The notes: generated by a model not told the origin, from the letters alone. A stretch of 64,000 bases of DNA from Micromonospora sp. R77 (GCF_022747945.1 NZ_JALDST010000001.1:1054001-1118000); one strand, 5' to 3'; shown: positions 26,616-35,797, counted from the first letter of the stretch. Numbers and translations are program-made.

Positions 26616-27515
26616 ATGCGGATCCTCATGGCCGGCGCGTCCGGCTTCCTCGGCACCCGGCTGGTCGACCGGCTCACCGCCGACGGGCACCAGGTGACCC
26701 GGCTGGTCCGGCGACCGGCGCGTACCCCGGACGAGCGGCAGTGGAATCCCTCCGCCGCCCAGCTCGACCCGGCCGTGGTGGCCGACGCGGACGCGGTGGT
26801 CAACATGGCCGGTGCGGGCGTCGGCGACAAGCGGTGGAACGACGACTACCGGAAGCTGATCCGGTCCAGCCGGGTCGACACCACCACCACCCTGGCGGTC
26901 ACCATCGCCGGGCTGCCCGCCGCGGACCGCCCGAAGGCGCTGCTCAACTCGTCGGCCGTCGGCTGGTACGGCAACACCGGCGACCGGGTGGTGGAGGAGG
27001 ACGCCCCGGCGGGCGAGGGCTTCCTGGCCGACGTGTGCCGGGTGTGGGAGGCGGCGACCCGGCCCGCCGAGGACGCCGGCGTACGGGTGGTGCGGCTGCG
27101 TACCGGGCTGCCGCTGCACCGCGACGGTGGCCTGCTCAAGCCGCAGCTGCTGCCGTTCAAGCTGGGCATCGCCGGGAAGCTGGGCAGCGGCCGGCAGTGG
27201 CTGCCCTGGATCTCGCTGCGGGACTGGCTGGACGCGACGCTGTTCCTGCTGGACCGGGAGGACGTCGCCGGCCCGGTCAACCTGGTCGGCCCCCACCCGG
27301 TCACCAACGCCGAGTTCACCAGGGAGCTGGCCCGCCAGCTGCACCGCCCGGCGATCATGCCGATCCCGGCGCTCGCCCTCAAGGTGGCCCTCGGCGGCTT
27401 CGCGCAGGAGGCCCTGACCAGCACCCGCGTCCTGCCCGGTGTGCTGCCCAGGGCCGGCTTCGGCTTCACCCATCCCGACCTGCCGAGCGCCCTGCACGCC
27501 GCCCTGACGCAGTGA
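26616..27515 (+). CDS. TIGR01777 family epimerase/NAD-dependent short-chain dehydrogenase-like protein
   Basis: A 299-residue Rossmann protein: MRILMAGASGFLGTRLVDRL (nucleotide-binding motif), NMAGAGVGDKRWNDDYRKLI and SSAVGWYGNTGD with the family's YxxxTGD-like segment, LRTGLPLHRDGGLLKPQLLP, and the C-terminal DUF1731-like tail ending RAGFGFTHPDLPSAL. This is the SulA/YfcH-type subgroup whose reaction is unknown. The ATG at 26616 is preferred: GAAGAT ends six bases upstream, giving a leaderless mRNA. A GTG six codons earlier is the alternative. Confidence 0.88.
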   Translation: MRILMAGASGFLGTRLVDRLTADGHQVTRLVRRPARTPDERQWNPSAAQLDPAVVADADAVVNMAGAGVGDKRWNDDYRKLIRSSRVDTTTTLAVTIAGLPAADRPKALLNSSAVGWYGNTGDRVVEEDAPAGEGFLADVCRVWEAATRPAEDAGVRVVRLRTGLPLHRDGGLLKPQLLPFKLGIAGKLGSGRQWLPWISLRDWLDATLFLLDREDVAGPVNLVGPHPVTNAEFTRELARQLHRPAIMPIPALALKVALGGFAQEALTSTRVLPGVLPRAGFGFTHPDLPSALHAALTQ

Positions 27516-27521
27516 CGGCGC

Positions 27522-28754
27522 TCAGCAGCCGATGACCCAGTAGCTCGGGCCGGTCTGCTTGAGGGCGGTCGTGTAGAAGGTGTTGTAGAGGCCCATCCGC
27601 TGGTTGCTGCCGAGCGCGTACGCGTAGCCGCCGGACTGGTAGGCGCGGCCGGCGGCCACGTGCGCGTAGTTGCTGGCGGTGACGCAGACCGGCGAGGCCG
27701 TCGGGGTCGGCGTCGGCGAGGCGGTCGGGCTGGGCGTGGCGGTGGCCGTGGCGGTGGCGGTCGGGCCGGGCGTCACGCCGCCGTCGAGACCGAAGAAGAG
27801 CGCGTCCCGGTAGGTCGAGCAGATGGTGTCCAGGAAGTACGCGGCGGCCGTCCCGCACTGGTCGGTCGCCGAACCCGGGTCGACCGGGGTGCCGTGCCCC
27901 ATCCCGGAGACCCGGTAGAGACGGACCGCGTCGTTGCCGTACACCTCGAGGCTGGTGCCGCCGGGCAGCGACGCCGTGCTGGTCGGGGTCTGCGGGACGC
28001 CGAGCACGTCGGTCCACTGGTCGCGGGACTCGGCGGCGTTGGCCACCGCCACCGTGTAGTCGCTGGTGCCGTGCCAGATCGCCACCCGCGGCCGGCGGCC
28101 GGCATAGCCGGAGTACGCGCCGCGGACCAGGTCGCCCCACTGCGCGGGCGTCCTGTCCACCCCGGGGTTCATGCAGGAGTACGCGCTGGTGCTGCTCGTC
28201 GCGCAGCGGTAGGGCAGCCCGGCGATGACCGAGCCGGCGGCGAAGACGTCTGGGTAGGTGGCCAGCATGACGGCGCTCATCGCGGCACCGGCCGAGAGGC
28301 CGCTGACATAGATCCGGCCCGGGTCGACGGCGTAGTTCGACTTCGCGTAGTCGACCATCTGCTTGATCGACAGGGCCTCGCCCTGGCCGCGCGTGGTGTC
28401 CCCGGTCTCGAACCAGTTGAAGCAGGAGCTGGAGTTGTTGGCCGACGACTGCTGGGGCACGAGCAGCGCGAACTTCCACAGGTCGGCGTACTTGCGCCAG
28501 CCGGAGTTGGTGAAGTAGCCGGTGGCGTCCTGGGTGCAGCCGTGCAGCAGGACCACGGCGGGCGCGTTCGCCGGCAGGCCGTCCGGGCGGTACGCGTACA
28601 TGGCGAGGTTGCCGGGGTTGGAGCCGAAGCCGGTGACCTGGGTCAGGGTGGCGGCCTGCGCGGGTACGGCCACGGTCAGCACCGCGGCGGCGGCCAGCAC
28701 GATCCCGGCGGCCACCCCGGCGAGCCGGGTGAGGATGGACGGAGAGCGGCGCAC
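27522..28754 (-). CDS. Secreted PHB depolymerase-type esterase with C-terminal accessory domain
   Basis: The 410-residue precursor has a signal peptide (MRRSPSILTRL, hydrophobic core AAGIVLAAAAVLTVAV, cleavage after AQA). An alpha/beta-hydrolase of the poly(3-hydroxybutyrate) depolymerase/carbohydrate esterase 1 type follows: oxyanion region VVLLHGCTQDATGY, nucleophile in YVSGLSAGAAMS and histidine in RVSGMGHGTPV. A Thr/Pro/Ala linker (about residues 320-350) leads to a 55-residue C-terminal domain with two cysteines (SPVCVTASNYAHV to WVIGC), as seen in extracellular PHB depolymerases and esterases. Substrates could be polyester or acylated polysaccharide. AGGAGG precedes the GTG at 28754. 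Confidence 0.9.
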   Translation of the reverse strand: MRRSPSILTRLAGVAAGIVLAAAAVLTVAVPAQAATLTQVTGFGSNPGNLAMYAYRPDGLPANAPAVVLLHGCTQDATGYFTNSGWRKYADLWKFALLVPQQSSANNSSSCFNWFETGDTTRGQGEALSIKQMVDYAKSNYAVDPGRIYVSGLSAGAAMSAVMLATYPDVFAAGSVIAGLPYRCATSSTSAYSCMNPGVDRTPAQWGDLVRGAYSGYAGRRPRVAIWHGTSDYTVAVANAAESRDQWTDVLGVPQTPTSTASLPGGTSLEVYGNDAVRLYRVSGMGHGTPVDPGSATDQCGTAAAYFLDTICSTYRDALFFGLDGGVTPGPTATATATATPSPTASPTPTPTASPVCVTASNYAHVAAGRAYQSGGYAYALGSNQRMGLYNTFYTTALKQTGPSYWVIGC

Positions 28755-28931
28755 GTGGACCTCCTGAGTGAAATGTGAACTGGGTCACCCCCGAGTTGCC
28801 GTGACGTTACGTCGATGTTTCGGGCGGCCGACATGGCGAGGACAACCACATTTGTCGATGCGGCAATATGGCCGGTCCCGCCGTGGCGAGGTGAGGTTTC
28901 GTGTCTGACCGGTGGTGCCCGGTCCGATTGG

Positions 28932-28937
28932 TAACGT
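28932..28937 (+). promoter_or_regulatory. Predicted leaderless -10 box
   Basis: TAACGT ends seven bases before the GTG at 28945. This favours that start over the GTG at 28912. Confidence 0.45.
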
Positions 28938-28944
28938 CCGCTGC

Positions 28945-30765
28945 GTGCCGACCTCCCCGTCCGTGGTCACTGACCCGTCGCCCACGTCGCCCCCCGCCAC
29001 CCGGGACCGCCGGGCCGACCTGATCGTGGTGCTGGTCGCGCTCGCCCTGGCCTGGTGGGTGACCAGCGGGATGTGGCGGGACCCGGGCACCCGGATGATC
29101 ACCGTCAACTCCAGCGACCAGGCGCTCTTCGAGTGGCTGCTCGCCTTCGGCGGGCACACCCTCACCCACGGGCAGAACCCGCTCTTCACCCACCTGATCA
29201 ACGTGCCGGACGGGGTGAACCTCGCCGTCAACACCTCGGTCACCGTGTACGCGTGGGTCTTCGCGCCGCTGACGTACCTGATCGGGCCGCCCGCGACGTT
29301 CCTGGTGATCCTCACCCTCAACCTCGCCGCCACCGCGGTCGCCTGGTACTGGCTGCTCAGCCGGCACCTGGTCCGCAGCCCGCTGGCCGCCGGGGTGGGC
29401 GCACTGTTCATCGGCTACTGCCCGGCGATGGTGTCGCACGCCAACGCCCACCTGAACTGGACCGCCGGCTGGCTGGTGCCGCTGCTGATCCAGGGCGTGT
29501 TCGCACTGCGCCGGCCCGGCAACGCGGTCCGCGGCGGGGTGCTGCTCGGCCTGCTGGTGGCGGTCGCCTTCTCGATCGCCGCCGAGGGACTCTTCTTCAC
29601 CGCCCTCGCGCTCGCCCTGTTCCTGCTGTTCCTGGCCCTGCACCCGGCCCGGCGGGCCGAGGTCCGCGCCGCGCTGCCGGGCTTCCTGCGCGGGCTCGGC
29701 GTCACCGCGCTGGTCGCCGGGGTGCTGCTGGCGTACCCGCTCTGGCTGCACTTCGCCGGGCCGCAGCGCTTCCACGGCACCGGCTTCGACCCCGGCGTGC
29801 ACTCCGAGGACATCGCCGCGTACGGGTCGTACCCGCGCCGGTCGCTGGCCGGGTGGGCCGGGTTGGGCACCTCGCTGGCGCCCAACCCGACCGAGGAGAA
29901 CAGCTTCTTCGGCATCCCGCTGCTGCTGCTCGCCGTCGCCTGCTTCGGATATCTCTGGCGGCGGGCCGACCGGGCGTTCCGGGCCACCCTCGCCGCGCTG
30001 GGCGTGACCGCCGTGGTCTTCGCGGTGCTCTCCTGGGGACCGCAGGCCAAGTGGAACGGCCGGCGCACCGACCAGCTCCTGCCGTTCGGGGTGCTGGACA
30101 ACCTGCCGGTGGTCAACGCGGCGCTGCCGTCCCGGCTGGCGCTGGTGGTGGCGCCGGTGATCGGGCTGCTGCTGGCGTACACGGTCGACCGGCTGCGCGC
30201 CCGGCCACCCCGGCACCGCGCCACCGCGGCGGCCTGGACGGCCGGCTTCGCCGTGGCGCTGCTGCCGCTGCTGCCCGCCCCGCTGCTGACCGGCGAGCGG
30301 GAGCCGATCCCGGCGTTCATCACCGCCGGCACCTGGCAGCGGTACGTCTCCCCCGGCGGGGTGCTGACCCCGCTGCCGCTGACCCTCGACGTCACGCCCG
30401 ACGGCCAGCGCTGGCAGGCGTACGCGCTGGCCCACCGACAGGGCGAGTTCCGGATCCCGGCCGGGTTCTTCCTCGGCCCCGGCGGCCCGGACGGCCGGGG
30501 CCGGATCGGGCCGGTGCCGCGCACCTTCGACACGCTGATGGACCAGGCCGGGCGGACCGGGCTCGTGCCGATCATCACCGAGGGCAGCGTCCGGGAGTCC
30601 CTGGCCGACCTGCACTACTGGCACGTCGAGGTGGTGGTGCTGGCCGACCGGGTGCACGGCGCCAAGTACGACCTCGACGAGGACGCCCTGCGCCGGACGG
30701 CCACCGCGCTGCTCGGACCGCCGCAGCGGGTCGACGACGTCTGGCTGTGGAAGGTGCCCGCCTGA
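28945..30765 (+). CDS. Polytopic membrane protein, GT-C-like
   Basis: A protein of 606 residues with a short cytosolic N-terminus, about eleven membrane helices over residues 20-440, and a soluble C-terminal domain of about 160 residues (from PAFITAGTWQRYVSPGGVL). The first extracytoplasmic loop carries MITVNSSDQALFEWLL, like the acidic first loop of GT-C glycosyltransferases that use polyprenyl-phosphate sugars. I call it a likely glycosyltransferase or related cell-envelope protein by topology only; no catalytic motif is proven. The GTG at 28945 fits a leaderless start. lipB follows 52 nt later with its own -10 box. Confidence 0.7.
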   Translation: MPTSPSVVTDPSPTSPPATRDRRADLIVVLVALALAWWVTSGMWRDPGTRMITVNSSDQALFEWLLAFGGHTLTHGQNPLFTHLINVPDGVNLAVNTSVTVYAWVFAPLTYLIGPPATFLVILTLNLAATAVAWYWLLSRHLVRSPLAAGVGALFIGYCPAMVSHANAHLNWTAGWLVPLLIQGVFALRRPGNAVRGGVLLGLLVAVAFSIAAEGLFFTALALALFLLFLALHPARRAEVRAALPGFLRGLGVTALVAGVLLAYPLWLHFAGPQRFHGTGFDPGVHSEDIAAYGSYPRRSLAGWAGLGTSLAPNPTEENSFFGIPLLLLAVACFGYLWRRADRAFRATLAALGVTAVVFAVLSWGPQAKWNGRRTDQLLPFGVLDNLPVVNAALPSRLALVVAPVIGLLLAYTVDRLRARPPRHRATAAAWTAGFAVALLPLLPAPLLTGEREPIPAFITAGTWQRYVSPGGVLTPLPLTLDVTPDGQRWQAYALAHRQGEFRIPAGFFLGPGGPDGRGRIGPVPRTFDTLMDQAGRTGLVPIITEGSVRESLADLHYWHVEVVVLADRVHGAKYDLDEDALRRTATALLGPPQRVDDVWLWKVPA

Positions 30766-30805
30766 CGCGACGAGGCTCACGGGGGTCACCGGCCGTCGAC
30801 GGGAC

Positions 30806-30811
30806 TAGGCT
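30806..30811 (+). promoter_or_regulatory. Predicted leaderless -10 box for lipB
   Basis: TAGGCT ends six bases before the GTG at 30818. The identical hexamer sits seven bases before the lipA start (34705-34710). Confidence 0.5.
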
Positions 30812-30817
30812 GGACGG

Positions 30818-31459
30818 GTGACCGTGACGACTTCCGGACCGACCGCCGTCCGTGCCGGGCTGCTCGACTACCAGGCCGCCTGGGACGAGCAGCGCCGGCT
30901 GCACGAGGCTGTGGTGGCCGGCGAGCAGCCCGACACCGTGCTGCTGCTGGAGCACCCGAGCGTCTACACCGCCGGCAAGCGCACCGAGCCGTGGGACCGC
31001 CCGATGGACGGCACCCCGGTGGTCGACGTCGACCGCGGCGGCAAGATCACCTGGCACGGCCCGGGGCAGCTCGTGGGCTACCCGATCCTCACCCTGCCCG
31101 ACCCGGTGGACGTGGTCGCCTACGTCCGCCGGGTGGAGGAGCTGCTGATCGACGTCTGCGCCGAGTTCGGGCTGGCCGCCGGCCGGGTCGAGGGGCGCAG
31201 CGGCGTCTGGGTGCCGGCGGACGACCGGGGCCCGGCCCGCAAGGTCGCCGCCATCGGCATCCGGGTCGCCCGGGGCGTCACCCTGCACGGCTTCTCGATC
31301 AACTGTGACTGCGACCTGACGTACTTCGACCGGATCGTGCCGTGCGGCATCCGGGACGCGGGCGTCACCTCGCTCACCGCGGAGCTGGGCCGCCCCGTCA
31401 CCGTCGCCGACGTGCTGCCGGTCGTCGAGCGGCGCCTGTCGACCCTCGTCACCGGCTGA
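30818..31459 (+). CDS. lipB: Octanoyltransferase
   Basis: The 213-residue LipB transfers octanoate from acyl carrier protein to lipoyl domains, the first step of lipoate synthesis. Family motifs are [14 protein letters not shown], the signature [39 protein letters not shown] with the catalytic Lys, and the Cys of [17 protein letters not shown]. The GTG at 30818 is chosen because it begins the conserved sequence and has a fitting -10 box. A VOC protein gene starts 7 nt after the stop and is probably co-transcribed. Confidence 0.96.
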   Translation: MTVTTSGPTAVRAGLLDYQAAWDEQRRLHEAVVAGEQPDTVLLLEHPSVYTAGKRTEPWDRPMDGTPVVDVDRGGKITWHGPGQLVGYPILTLPDPVDVVAYVRRVEELLIDVCAEFGLAAGRVEGRSGVWVPADDRGPARKVAAIGIRVARGVTLHGFSINCDCDLTYFDRIVPCGIRDAGVTSLTAELGRPVTVADVLPVVERRLSTLVTG

Positions 31460-31466
31460 GGTCCGG

Positions 31467-31859
31467 GTGCGGATCGATCTCGTCACCCTCGTCGTCGCCG
31501 ACTACGACCCGGCCATCGCCTTCTTCACCGAGGTACTCGGGTTCGAACTCGCCGAGGACTCCCCCTCGCTGACCAACGACGGCCGGCCGAAGCGCTGGGT
31601 GGTGGTCCGGCCGCCCGGCGGCGGGACCGGGCTGCTGCTGGCCCGCGCCGACGGTGAGCGGCAGGAGGCCGCCGTCGGTGACCAGACCCACGGACGGGTC
31701 GGCTTCTTCCTCCAGGTCGACGACTTCGACGCGACCCACCAGCGGATGGTCGACGCGGGCGTCGAGTTCGTCCGCCCGCCGCGCACCGAGGCGTACGGCC
31801 GGGTGGCGGTCTTCCGCGACATCGCCGGCAACCCCTGGGACCTGCTCGGCCCCGCCTGA
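31467..31859 (+). CDS. VOC (glyoxalase/bleomycin-resistance) family protein
   Basis: A 130-residue protein with two beta-alpha-beta-beta-beta modules: [32 protein letters not shown], then [20 protein letters not shown] and [15 protein letters not shown]. Candidate metal ligands are His/Glu in the usual strand positions. Members include lyases, dioxygenases and antibiotic-binding proteins; nothing points to one here. The GTG at 31467 lies 7 nt after the lipB stop, so translation is likely coupled. Confidence 0.82.
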   Translation: MRIDLVTLVVADYDPAIAFFTEVLGFELAEDSPSLTNDGRPKRWVVVRPPGGGTGLLLARADGERQEAAVGDQTHGRVGFFLQVDDFDATHQRMVDAGVEFVRPPRTEAYGRVAVFRDIAGNPWDLLGPA

Positions 31860-31951
31860 CCCGTCACCACCGCGCCGGCACCGGATTTGACCGGCCGCGC
31901 CCGGGGCAGGTTGGGTGCTGTCGAGAACCACCGCCCACGGAAGGACCCCCG

Positions 31952-32779
31952 ATGACCGACGTGCTGTCGACGCAGCAGCAGATCGCCGCCGAGCTCCAGG
32001 TCGCGGCGAGCTTCGACGCGGCGAGCGAGATCGAACGGCGGGTCGTCTTCCTGGCCGACCGCCTCGTGGACACCGGACTGCGGGCGCTGGTCCTCGGCAT
32101 CAGCGGCGGGGTGGACTCGACCACCGCCGGCCGGCTCTGCCAGCTCGCCGTCGAACGGGCCCGCGCCGCCGGCCACGACGCGGTCTTCGTCGCCATGCGG
32201 CTGCCGTACGGGGTGCAGGCCGACGAGCACCACGCCCAGGCAGCGCTGGCGTTCATCCGGGCCGACCGGGTGCTCACCGTCGACGTCAAGCCGGCCGGCG
32301 ACGCCGCCCTCGACGCGTTGGAGGCGGGCGGGCTGACCTTCCGCGACGCCGGGCAGCGCGACTTCGTGCACGGCAACATCAAGGCCCGGCAGCGGATGAT
32401 CGCCCAGTACGCGGTCGCCGGGGCGATGAACGGGCTGGTCGTCGGCACCGACCACGCCGCCGAGGCGGCCACCGGCTTCTTCACCAAGCACGGCGACGGC
32501 GCGGCGGACCTGGTGCCGCTGACCGGGCTGACCAAGCGCCGCGTACGGGCGATCGCCGCCGCGCTCGGCGCCCCCGCCGAGCTGGTCGGCAAGGCACCGA
32601 CGGCGGACCTGGAGAGCCTCGCCCCGGGCAAGCTCGACGAAGACGCGCTCGGCCTGACGTACGAGCAGATCGACGACTACCTGGAGGGCCGGCCAGTCCC
32701 GGCGGAGGTCGAGGCGGCCCTGGTGGCCCGCTACCGGGCCACCGAGCACAAGCGGCAACTGCCGATCGCCCCGGCCTGA
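31952..32779 (+). CDS. nadE: NH3-dependent NAD+ synthetase
   Basis: The 275-residue enzyme amidates deamido-NAD using ammonia and ATP. The PP-loop [18 protein letters not shown] (about residue 50), [31 protein letters not shown] and the second nucleotide segment [19 protein letters not shown] agree with short, single-domain NadE; there is no N-terminal glutaminase, so ammonia must come from elsewhere. The start ATG at 31952 has AAGGA upstream. It converges on the OYE gene. Confidence 0.96.
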   Translation: MTDVLSTQQQIAAELQVAASFDAASEIERRVVFLADRLVDTGLRALVLGISGGVDSTTAGRLCQLAVERARAAGHDAVFVAMRLPYGVQADEHHAQAALAFIRADRVLTVDVKPAGDAALDALEAGGLTFRDAGQRDFVHGNIKARQRMIAQYAVAGAMNGLVVGTDHAAEAATGFFTKHGDGAADLVPLTGLTKRRVRAIAAALGAPAELVGKAPTADLESLAPGKLDEDALGLTYEQIDDYLEGRPVPAEVEAALVARYRATEHKRQLPIAPA

Positions 32780-32831
32780 CCGGTCCGCCGCCGCCGACCG
32801 GGTACGGGCCCGGAGGGCCGGACCGGTGGGC

Positions 32832-33938
32832 TCACCGGTAGGTGTCCTCGTGGGACTTGCGGTAGTCGACGATCGCGTCGAGCCGTCCGGCACCGGCGTG
32901 GCTCACCCAGGCCGGGTTGCCCAGCAGGATCCGGCCGAGCGCGACGAGGTCGAACTCGCCGGCCGCCACCCGCCCGACCAGGCCGGAGACCGACTCGGGG
33001 CCGGTGGACCGCAGGAAGTCGCGGGTGAGGCCGACCGAGCCCACCGTGATCGTCGGCAGGCCGGTGAGCCGCTTGGCCCAGCCGGCGAGGTTCAGCGCGG
33101 AACCGGGAAACGCCGGCTCCCAGAACCGCCGCTGGGACGCGTGCAGCGCGCTCGCGCCGGCCTCCGCGAGCGCGCCGAGAATCGCGTCCAACTCGCCGGG
33201 GTCCTGCGCGATCCGGGCGTCGAACCGCCGCTCCTTGAACTGCGAGAACCGCACGATCACCGGTCGGTCCGCGGGGAAGGTGGTCCGCACGGCACGCACC
33301 ACCGCCGCCGGGAACGCCGCCCGCCGCACCGGCGAGCCGCCGAACGCGTCCGTACGCCGGTTGGTGAACGGCCAGAGGAACTCGTCCAGCAGATAGCCGT
33401 GCGCGGCGTGGATCTCGACCGCGTCGAACCCGGCCCGGGCCGCCACCCGGGCCGCCTCGGCGTACGCCGCCAGCAGCTCGTCGATGTCGGCGAGCGTCAT
33501 CGCGTGGCTCACCGGCCGCCCCGGCTCCCGGACTGCTGACGGCGTCCACGCCGGCCGCCCGTCGACCGGTTCGCGCAGGCTGCCGAGGTGCCACAACTGC
33601 GCCGCGATCCGACCGCCCACGGCGTGGACCTCGTCGACCACCCGCCGCCAGCCCGTCTCGGCGACGCCGGCGGTCATCCGCGGCACCGCGTCCTCGTGGC
33701 CCGCCGTGGGATGGCCGACCAGCACCCCCTCGGTGACGATGAGCCCGATCCCGTGTTCGGCGCGACGGCGGTAGTAGCCGGCGACATCGGGGGTCGGCAC
33801 ACCGCCCGGCGAGTGGGCCCGCGTCATCGGCGCCATGACGAACCGGGAGGACAGGGGCAGACCGGCGAACGTAACCGGCTCCAGCAGCGGTGCCACCGGC
33901 ACGTCGACATGTGGGGAGAGTGCGCAGGGTGCGGTCAT
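32832..33938 (-). CDS. NADH:flavin oxidoreductase, old yellow enzyme family
   Basis: A FMN-dependent TIM barrel of 368 residues: LSSRFVMAPMTRAHSPGGVP near the N-terminus, AAQLWHLGSL, FDAVEIHAAHGYLLDEFLWP (active-site His pair position), FTNRRTDAFGGS, the FMN-binding TITVGSVGLT and LVALGRILLGNPAWV. It likely reduces activated C=C bonds or nitro groups; the physiological substrate is unknown. The start ATG at 33938 would be leaderless (TAGCGT six bases upstream). A MerR-type operator overlaps the promoter and the merR gene is next upstream, so expression probably responds to a small electrophile or redox signal. Confidence 0.92.
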   Translation of the reverse strand: MTAPCALSPHVDVPVAPLLEPVTFAGLPLSSRFVMAPMTRAHSPGGVPTPDVAGYYRRRAEHGIGLIVTEGVLVGHPTAGHEDAVPRMTAGVAETGWRRVVDEVHAVGGRIAAQLWHLGSLREPVDGRPAWTPSAVREPGRPVSHAMTLADIDELLAAYAEAARVAARAGFDAVEIHAAHGYLLDEFLWPFTNRRTDAFGGSPVRRAAFPAAVVRAVRTTFPADRPVIVRFSQFKERRFDARIAQDPGELDAILGALAEAGASALHASQRRFWEPAFPGSALNLAGWAKRLTGLPTITVGSVGLTRDFLRSTGPESVSGLVGRVAAGEFDLVALGRILLGNPAWVSHAGAGRLDAIVDYRKSHEDTYR

Positions 33939-33944
33939 GCCCTC

Positions 33945-33977
33945 ACGCTAGGAGCTGACACCGGTGTCAGGGGCAAG
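33945..33977 (-). promoter_or_regulatory. MerR-type promoter and operator of the OYE gene
   Basis: On the minus strand, TTGCCC (33971-33976 region) and TAGCGT (33945-33950) are separated by a 20-bp spacer containing the perfect palindrome CTGACACCGGTGTCAG (33955-33970). A spacer of 19-20 bp around a dyad is the hallmark of MerR-activated promoters, where the regulator untwists DNA to align -35 and -10. Confidence 0.7.
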
Positions 33978-33996
33978 CCCGCGGCGGCACCGGTTC

Positions 33997-34374
33997 TCAG
34001 GCCGCTGCGCGCGGTTCGCCGGTCGGTTCCTCGACCGTCAGGTCGCCGATGACGCGCTCCAGCGCCGACACCGTGGCGGCGAGCTGAGCCATCTCCGCGA
34101 CGATCCGCTCGCGCTCCTCGCGGAGCCGGTCGGTCAGCCACGACGTACGGATGTCCGGGTTCGTCATGCAGGGCAGCAGTTCGTACATCCGCTTGCTGCT
34201 CAGGCCCGCGTCGAACAGCCGCTGGATCAGCCGGACCCGCTCGACCGCCGCCTCCGCGAAGAGTCGCTGACCGCTCGCCGTACGCCTCGACACCAGCAGT
34301 CCCTGCTGTTCGTAGTACCGGATCGAGCGGGCGCTCACCCCGGTCCGGCCCGCCAGCTCCCCGATTCGCATCAT
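33997..34374 (-). CDS. MerR family transcriptional regulator
   Basis: A 125-residue regulator. The winged HTH MRIGELAGRTGVSARSIRYYEQQ is classical MerR, followed by the wing RRTASGQRLF, the coiled linker VERVRLIQRLFDAGLSSKRM and a dimerisation helix rich in Glu/Arg (about residues 80-110). No cluster of cysteines is present at the C-terminus, so metal sensing of the MerR type is unlikely. It is head-to-tail with the OYE gene, whose promoter holds the likely operator. A half-site (CTGACACC, 34384-34391) just upstream of merR suggests autoregulation. ATG 34371 or the adjacent ATG 34374 can start. Confidence 0.9.
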   Translation of the reverse strand: MMRIGELAGRTGVSARSIRYYEQQGLLVSRRTASGQRLFAEAAVERVRLIQRLFDAGLSSKRMYELLPCMTNPDIRTSWLTDRLREERERIVAEMAQLAATVSALERVIGDLTVEEPTGEPRAAA

Positions 34375-34482
34375 GCCCCCGCCCTGACACCCGTGGCGTC
34401 ACCTCCACCCGAATCTATGCCGTCCCCGGGTCGTGCGGAAGCCGGCCGCGAACGGGCGGCTTCCGCACGTCACCCCGACGCG

Positions 34483-34644
34483 TCAGGGCGTCAGCCGGTG
34501 CAGGTCGCGGGGGAAGGCGGTGACCTCGCGGACGTTCGCCGCGCCGGTCAGCCGGGCGACGAAGCGTTCCAGCCCGATGGCGAAGCCGCTAACAGCCGCC
34601 CAGGGTTCCTGTAACCGGATTTCCGGAGGTGGCGGTGTCCGGTG
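34483..34644 (-). pseudogene. C-terminal remnant of a class II aminoacyl-tRNA synthetase-like gene
   Basis: Reading the minus strand to the stop at 34483 gives about 53 codons. They contain [20 protein letters not shown] and then [20 protein letters not shown], which is motif 3 of class II synthetases (the ATP-binding arginine in GLER and the TxFPR end, as in Asn/Asp-tRNA synthetases and related amino acid-tRNA ligase-like proteins). An upstream TGA at 34645 closes the frame and no start codon is present. Everything before motif 3 is missing; the lipA promoter lies there instead. It is best read as a gene truncated by deletion or recombination. Confidence 0.65.
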
Positions 34645-34704
34645 TCACAACATCCGCGGGGTGACGCCCGTCGCCCGCGGTTCATCGACGGCCACCGTCG
34701 GGCG

Positions 34705-34710
34705 TAGGCT
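34705..34710 (+). promoter_or_regulatory. Predicted leaderless -10 box for lipA
   Basis: TAGGCT ends seven bases before the GTG at 34718. It matches the hexamer at lipB. Confidence 0.5.
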
Positions 34711-34717
34711 CGGTTTT

Positions 34718-35707
34718 GTGACGATCGAGGACTCCGCGCCGACGACGACGCAGGCCACCCGCACCGCGACGGCCGCCCCCGAGGGGCGACGGCTGCTGCG
34801 GATCGAGGCGCGCAACGCCGAGACGCCGATCGAGCGCAAACCGCCATGGATCAAGGTCAAGGCCAAGATGGGCCCGGAGTACACCGAGCTGCGCGGACTG
34901 GTCTCGCGCGAAGGGCTGCACACGGTGTGCCAGGAGGCCGGCTGCCCCAACATCTACGAATGCTGGGAGGACCGGGAGGCCACCTTCCTCATCGGCGGTG
35001 ACCAGTGCACCCGGCGCTGCGACTTCTGCCAGATCGACACCGGCAAGCCGGCCGAGTTCGACGCCGACGAGCCGCGCCGGGTCGCCGACTCGGTCGCCGC
35101 GATGGGGCTGCGCTACGCCACCATCACCGGCGTCGCCCGCGACGACCTGCCGGACGGCGGCGCCTGGCTCTATGCCGAGACGGTCCGGCAGATCCACGCC
35201 CTGGGCTCCGGCTGCGGCGTCGAGCTGCTGATCCCCGACTTCAACGCCGTGCCCGAGCAGCTCGCCGAGGTCTTCGGGTCGCGTCCCGAGGTGCTCGCGC
35301 ACAACGTCGAGACCGTGCCGCGGATCTTCAAGCGGATCCGCCCGGCGTTCCGCTACGAGCGCTCCCTCGACGTGATCCGGCAGGCCCGCGCCGACGGCCT
35401 GGTCACCAAGAGCAACCTGATCCTGGGCATGGGCGAGGAGCGGGCCGAGGTGTCCCAGGCGCTGCGCGACCTGCACTCCGCCGGCTGCGAGCTGATCACC
35501 ATCACGCAGTACCTGCGCCCCTCCCCCCGGCACCACCCGGTCACCCGCTGGGTCAAGCCGGAGGAGTTCGTCGAGCTGCGCGAGGAGGCCGAGGAGATCG
35601 GCTTCGCCGGCGTGATGAGCGGGCCGCTGGTCCGCTCGTCGTACCGCGCCGGCCGCCTCTACCAGCAGGCCCTCGCCGCCCGCGAAGAGGTCCCCGCCGC
35701 CGGCTGA
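34718..35707 (+). CDS. lipA: Lipoyl synthase
   Basis: A radical SAM enzyme of 329 residues that inserts two sulfur atoms into octanoyl groups on E2 and GcvH. It has the auxiliary-cluster cysteines in [12 protein letters not shown] (about residue 70) and the radical SAM motif CTRRCDFC (about residue 97). The C-terminal serine ligand is in [12 protein letters not shown], and [16 protein letters not shown] is conserved. The GTG at 34718 starts the conserved N-terminus and has a leaderless -10 box. The DUF4191 gene downstream is a common actinobacterial neighbour. Confidence 0.97.
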   Translation: MTIEDSAPTTTQATRTATAAPEGRRLLRIEARNAETPIERKPPWIKVKAKMGPEYTELRGLVSREGLHTVCQEAGCPNIYECWEDREATFLIGGDQCTRRCDFCQIDTGKPAEFDADEPRRVADSVAAMGLRYATITGVARDDLPDGGAWLYAETVRQIHALGSGCGVELLIPDFNAVPEQLAEVFGSRPEVLAHNVETVPRIFKRIRPAFRYERSLDVIRQARADGLVTKSNLILGMGEERAEVSQALRDLHSAGCELITITQYLRPSPRHHPVTRWVKPEEFVELREEAEEIGFAGVMSGPLVRSSYRAGRLYQQALAAREEVPAAG

Positions 35708-35797
35708 GGCCGGCCGTCGGGGGGACGCAGCGGGCGGGGGACGGAGCGGGCGGGGCGGGAGGGCCGGGCGCGGATCAACGTCGCGGGCGGCGACCAC

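Noticed and set aside
28807-30789. A 660-codon minus-strand frame opposite the membrane protein
   Set aside because: Composition is Arg/Gln/Gly/Pro-rich with no domain, typical of an antisense shadow in GC-rich DNA.
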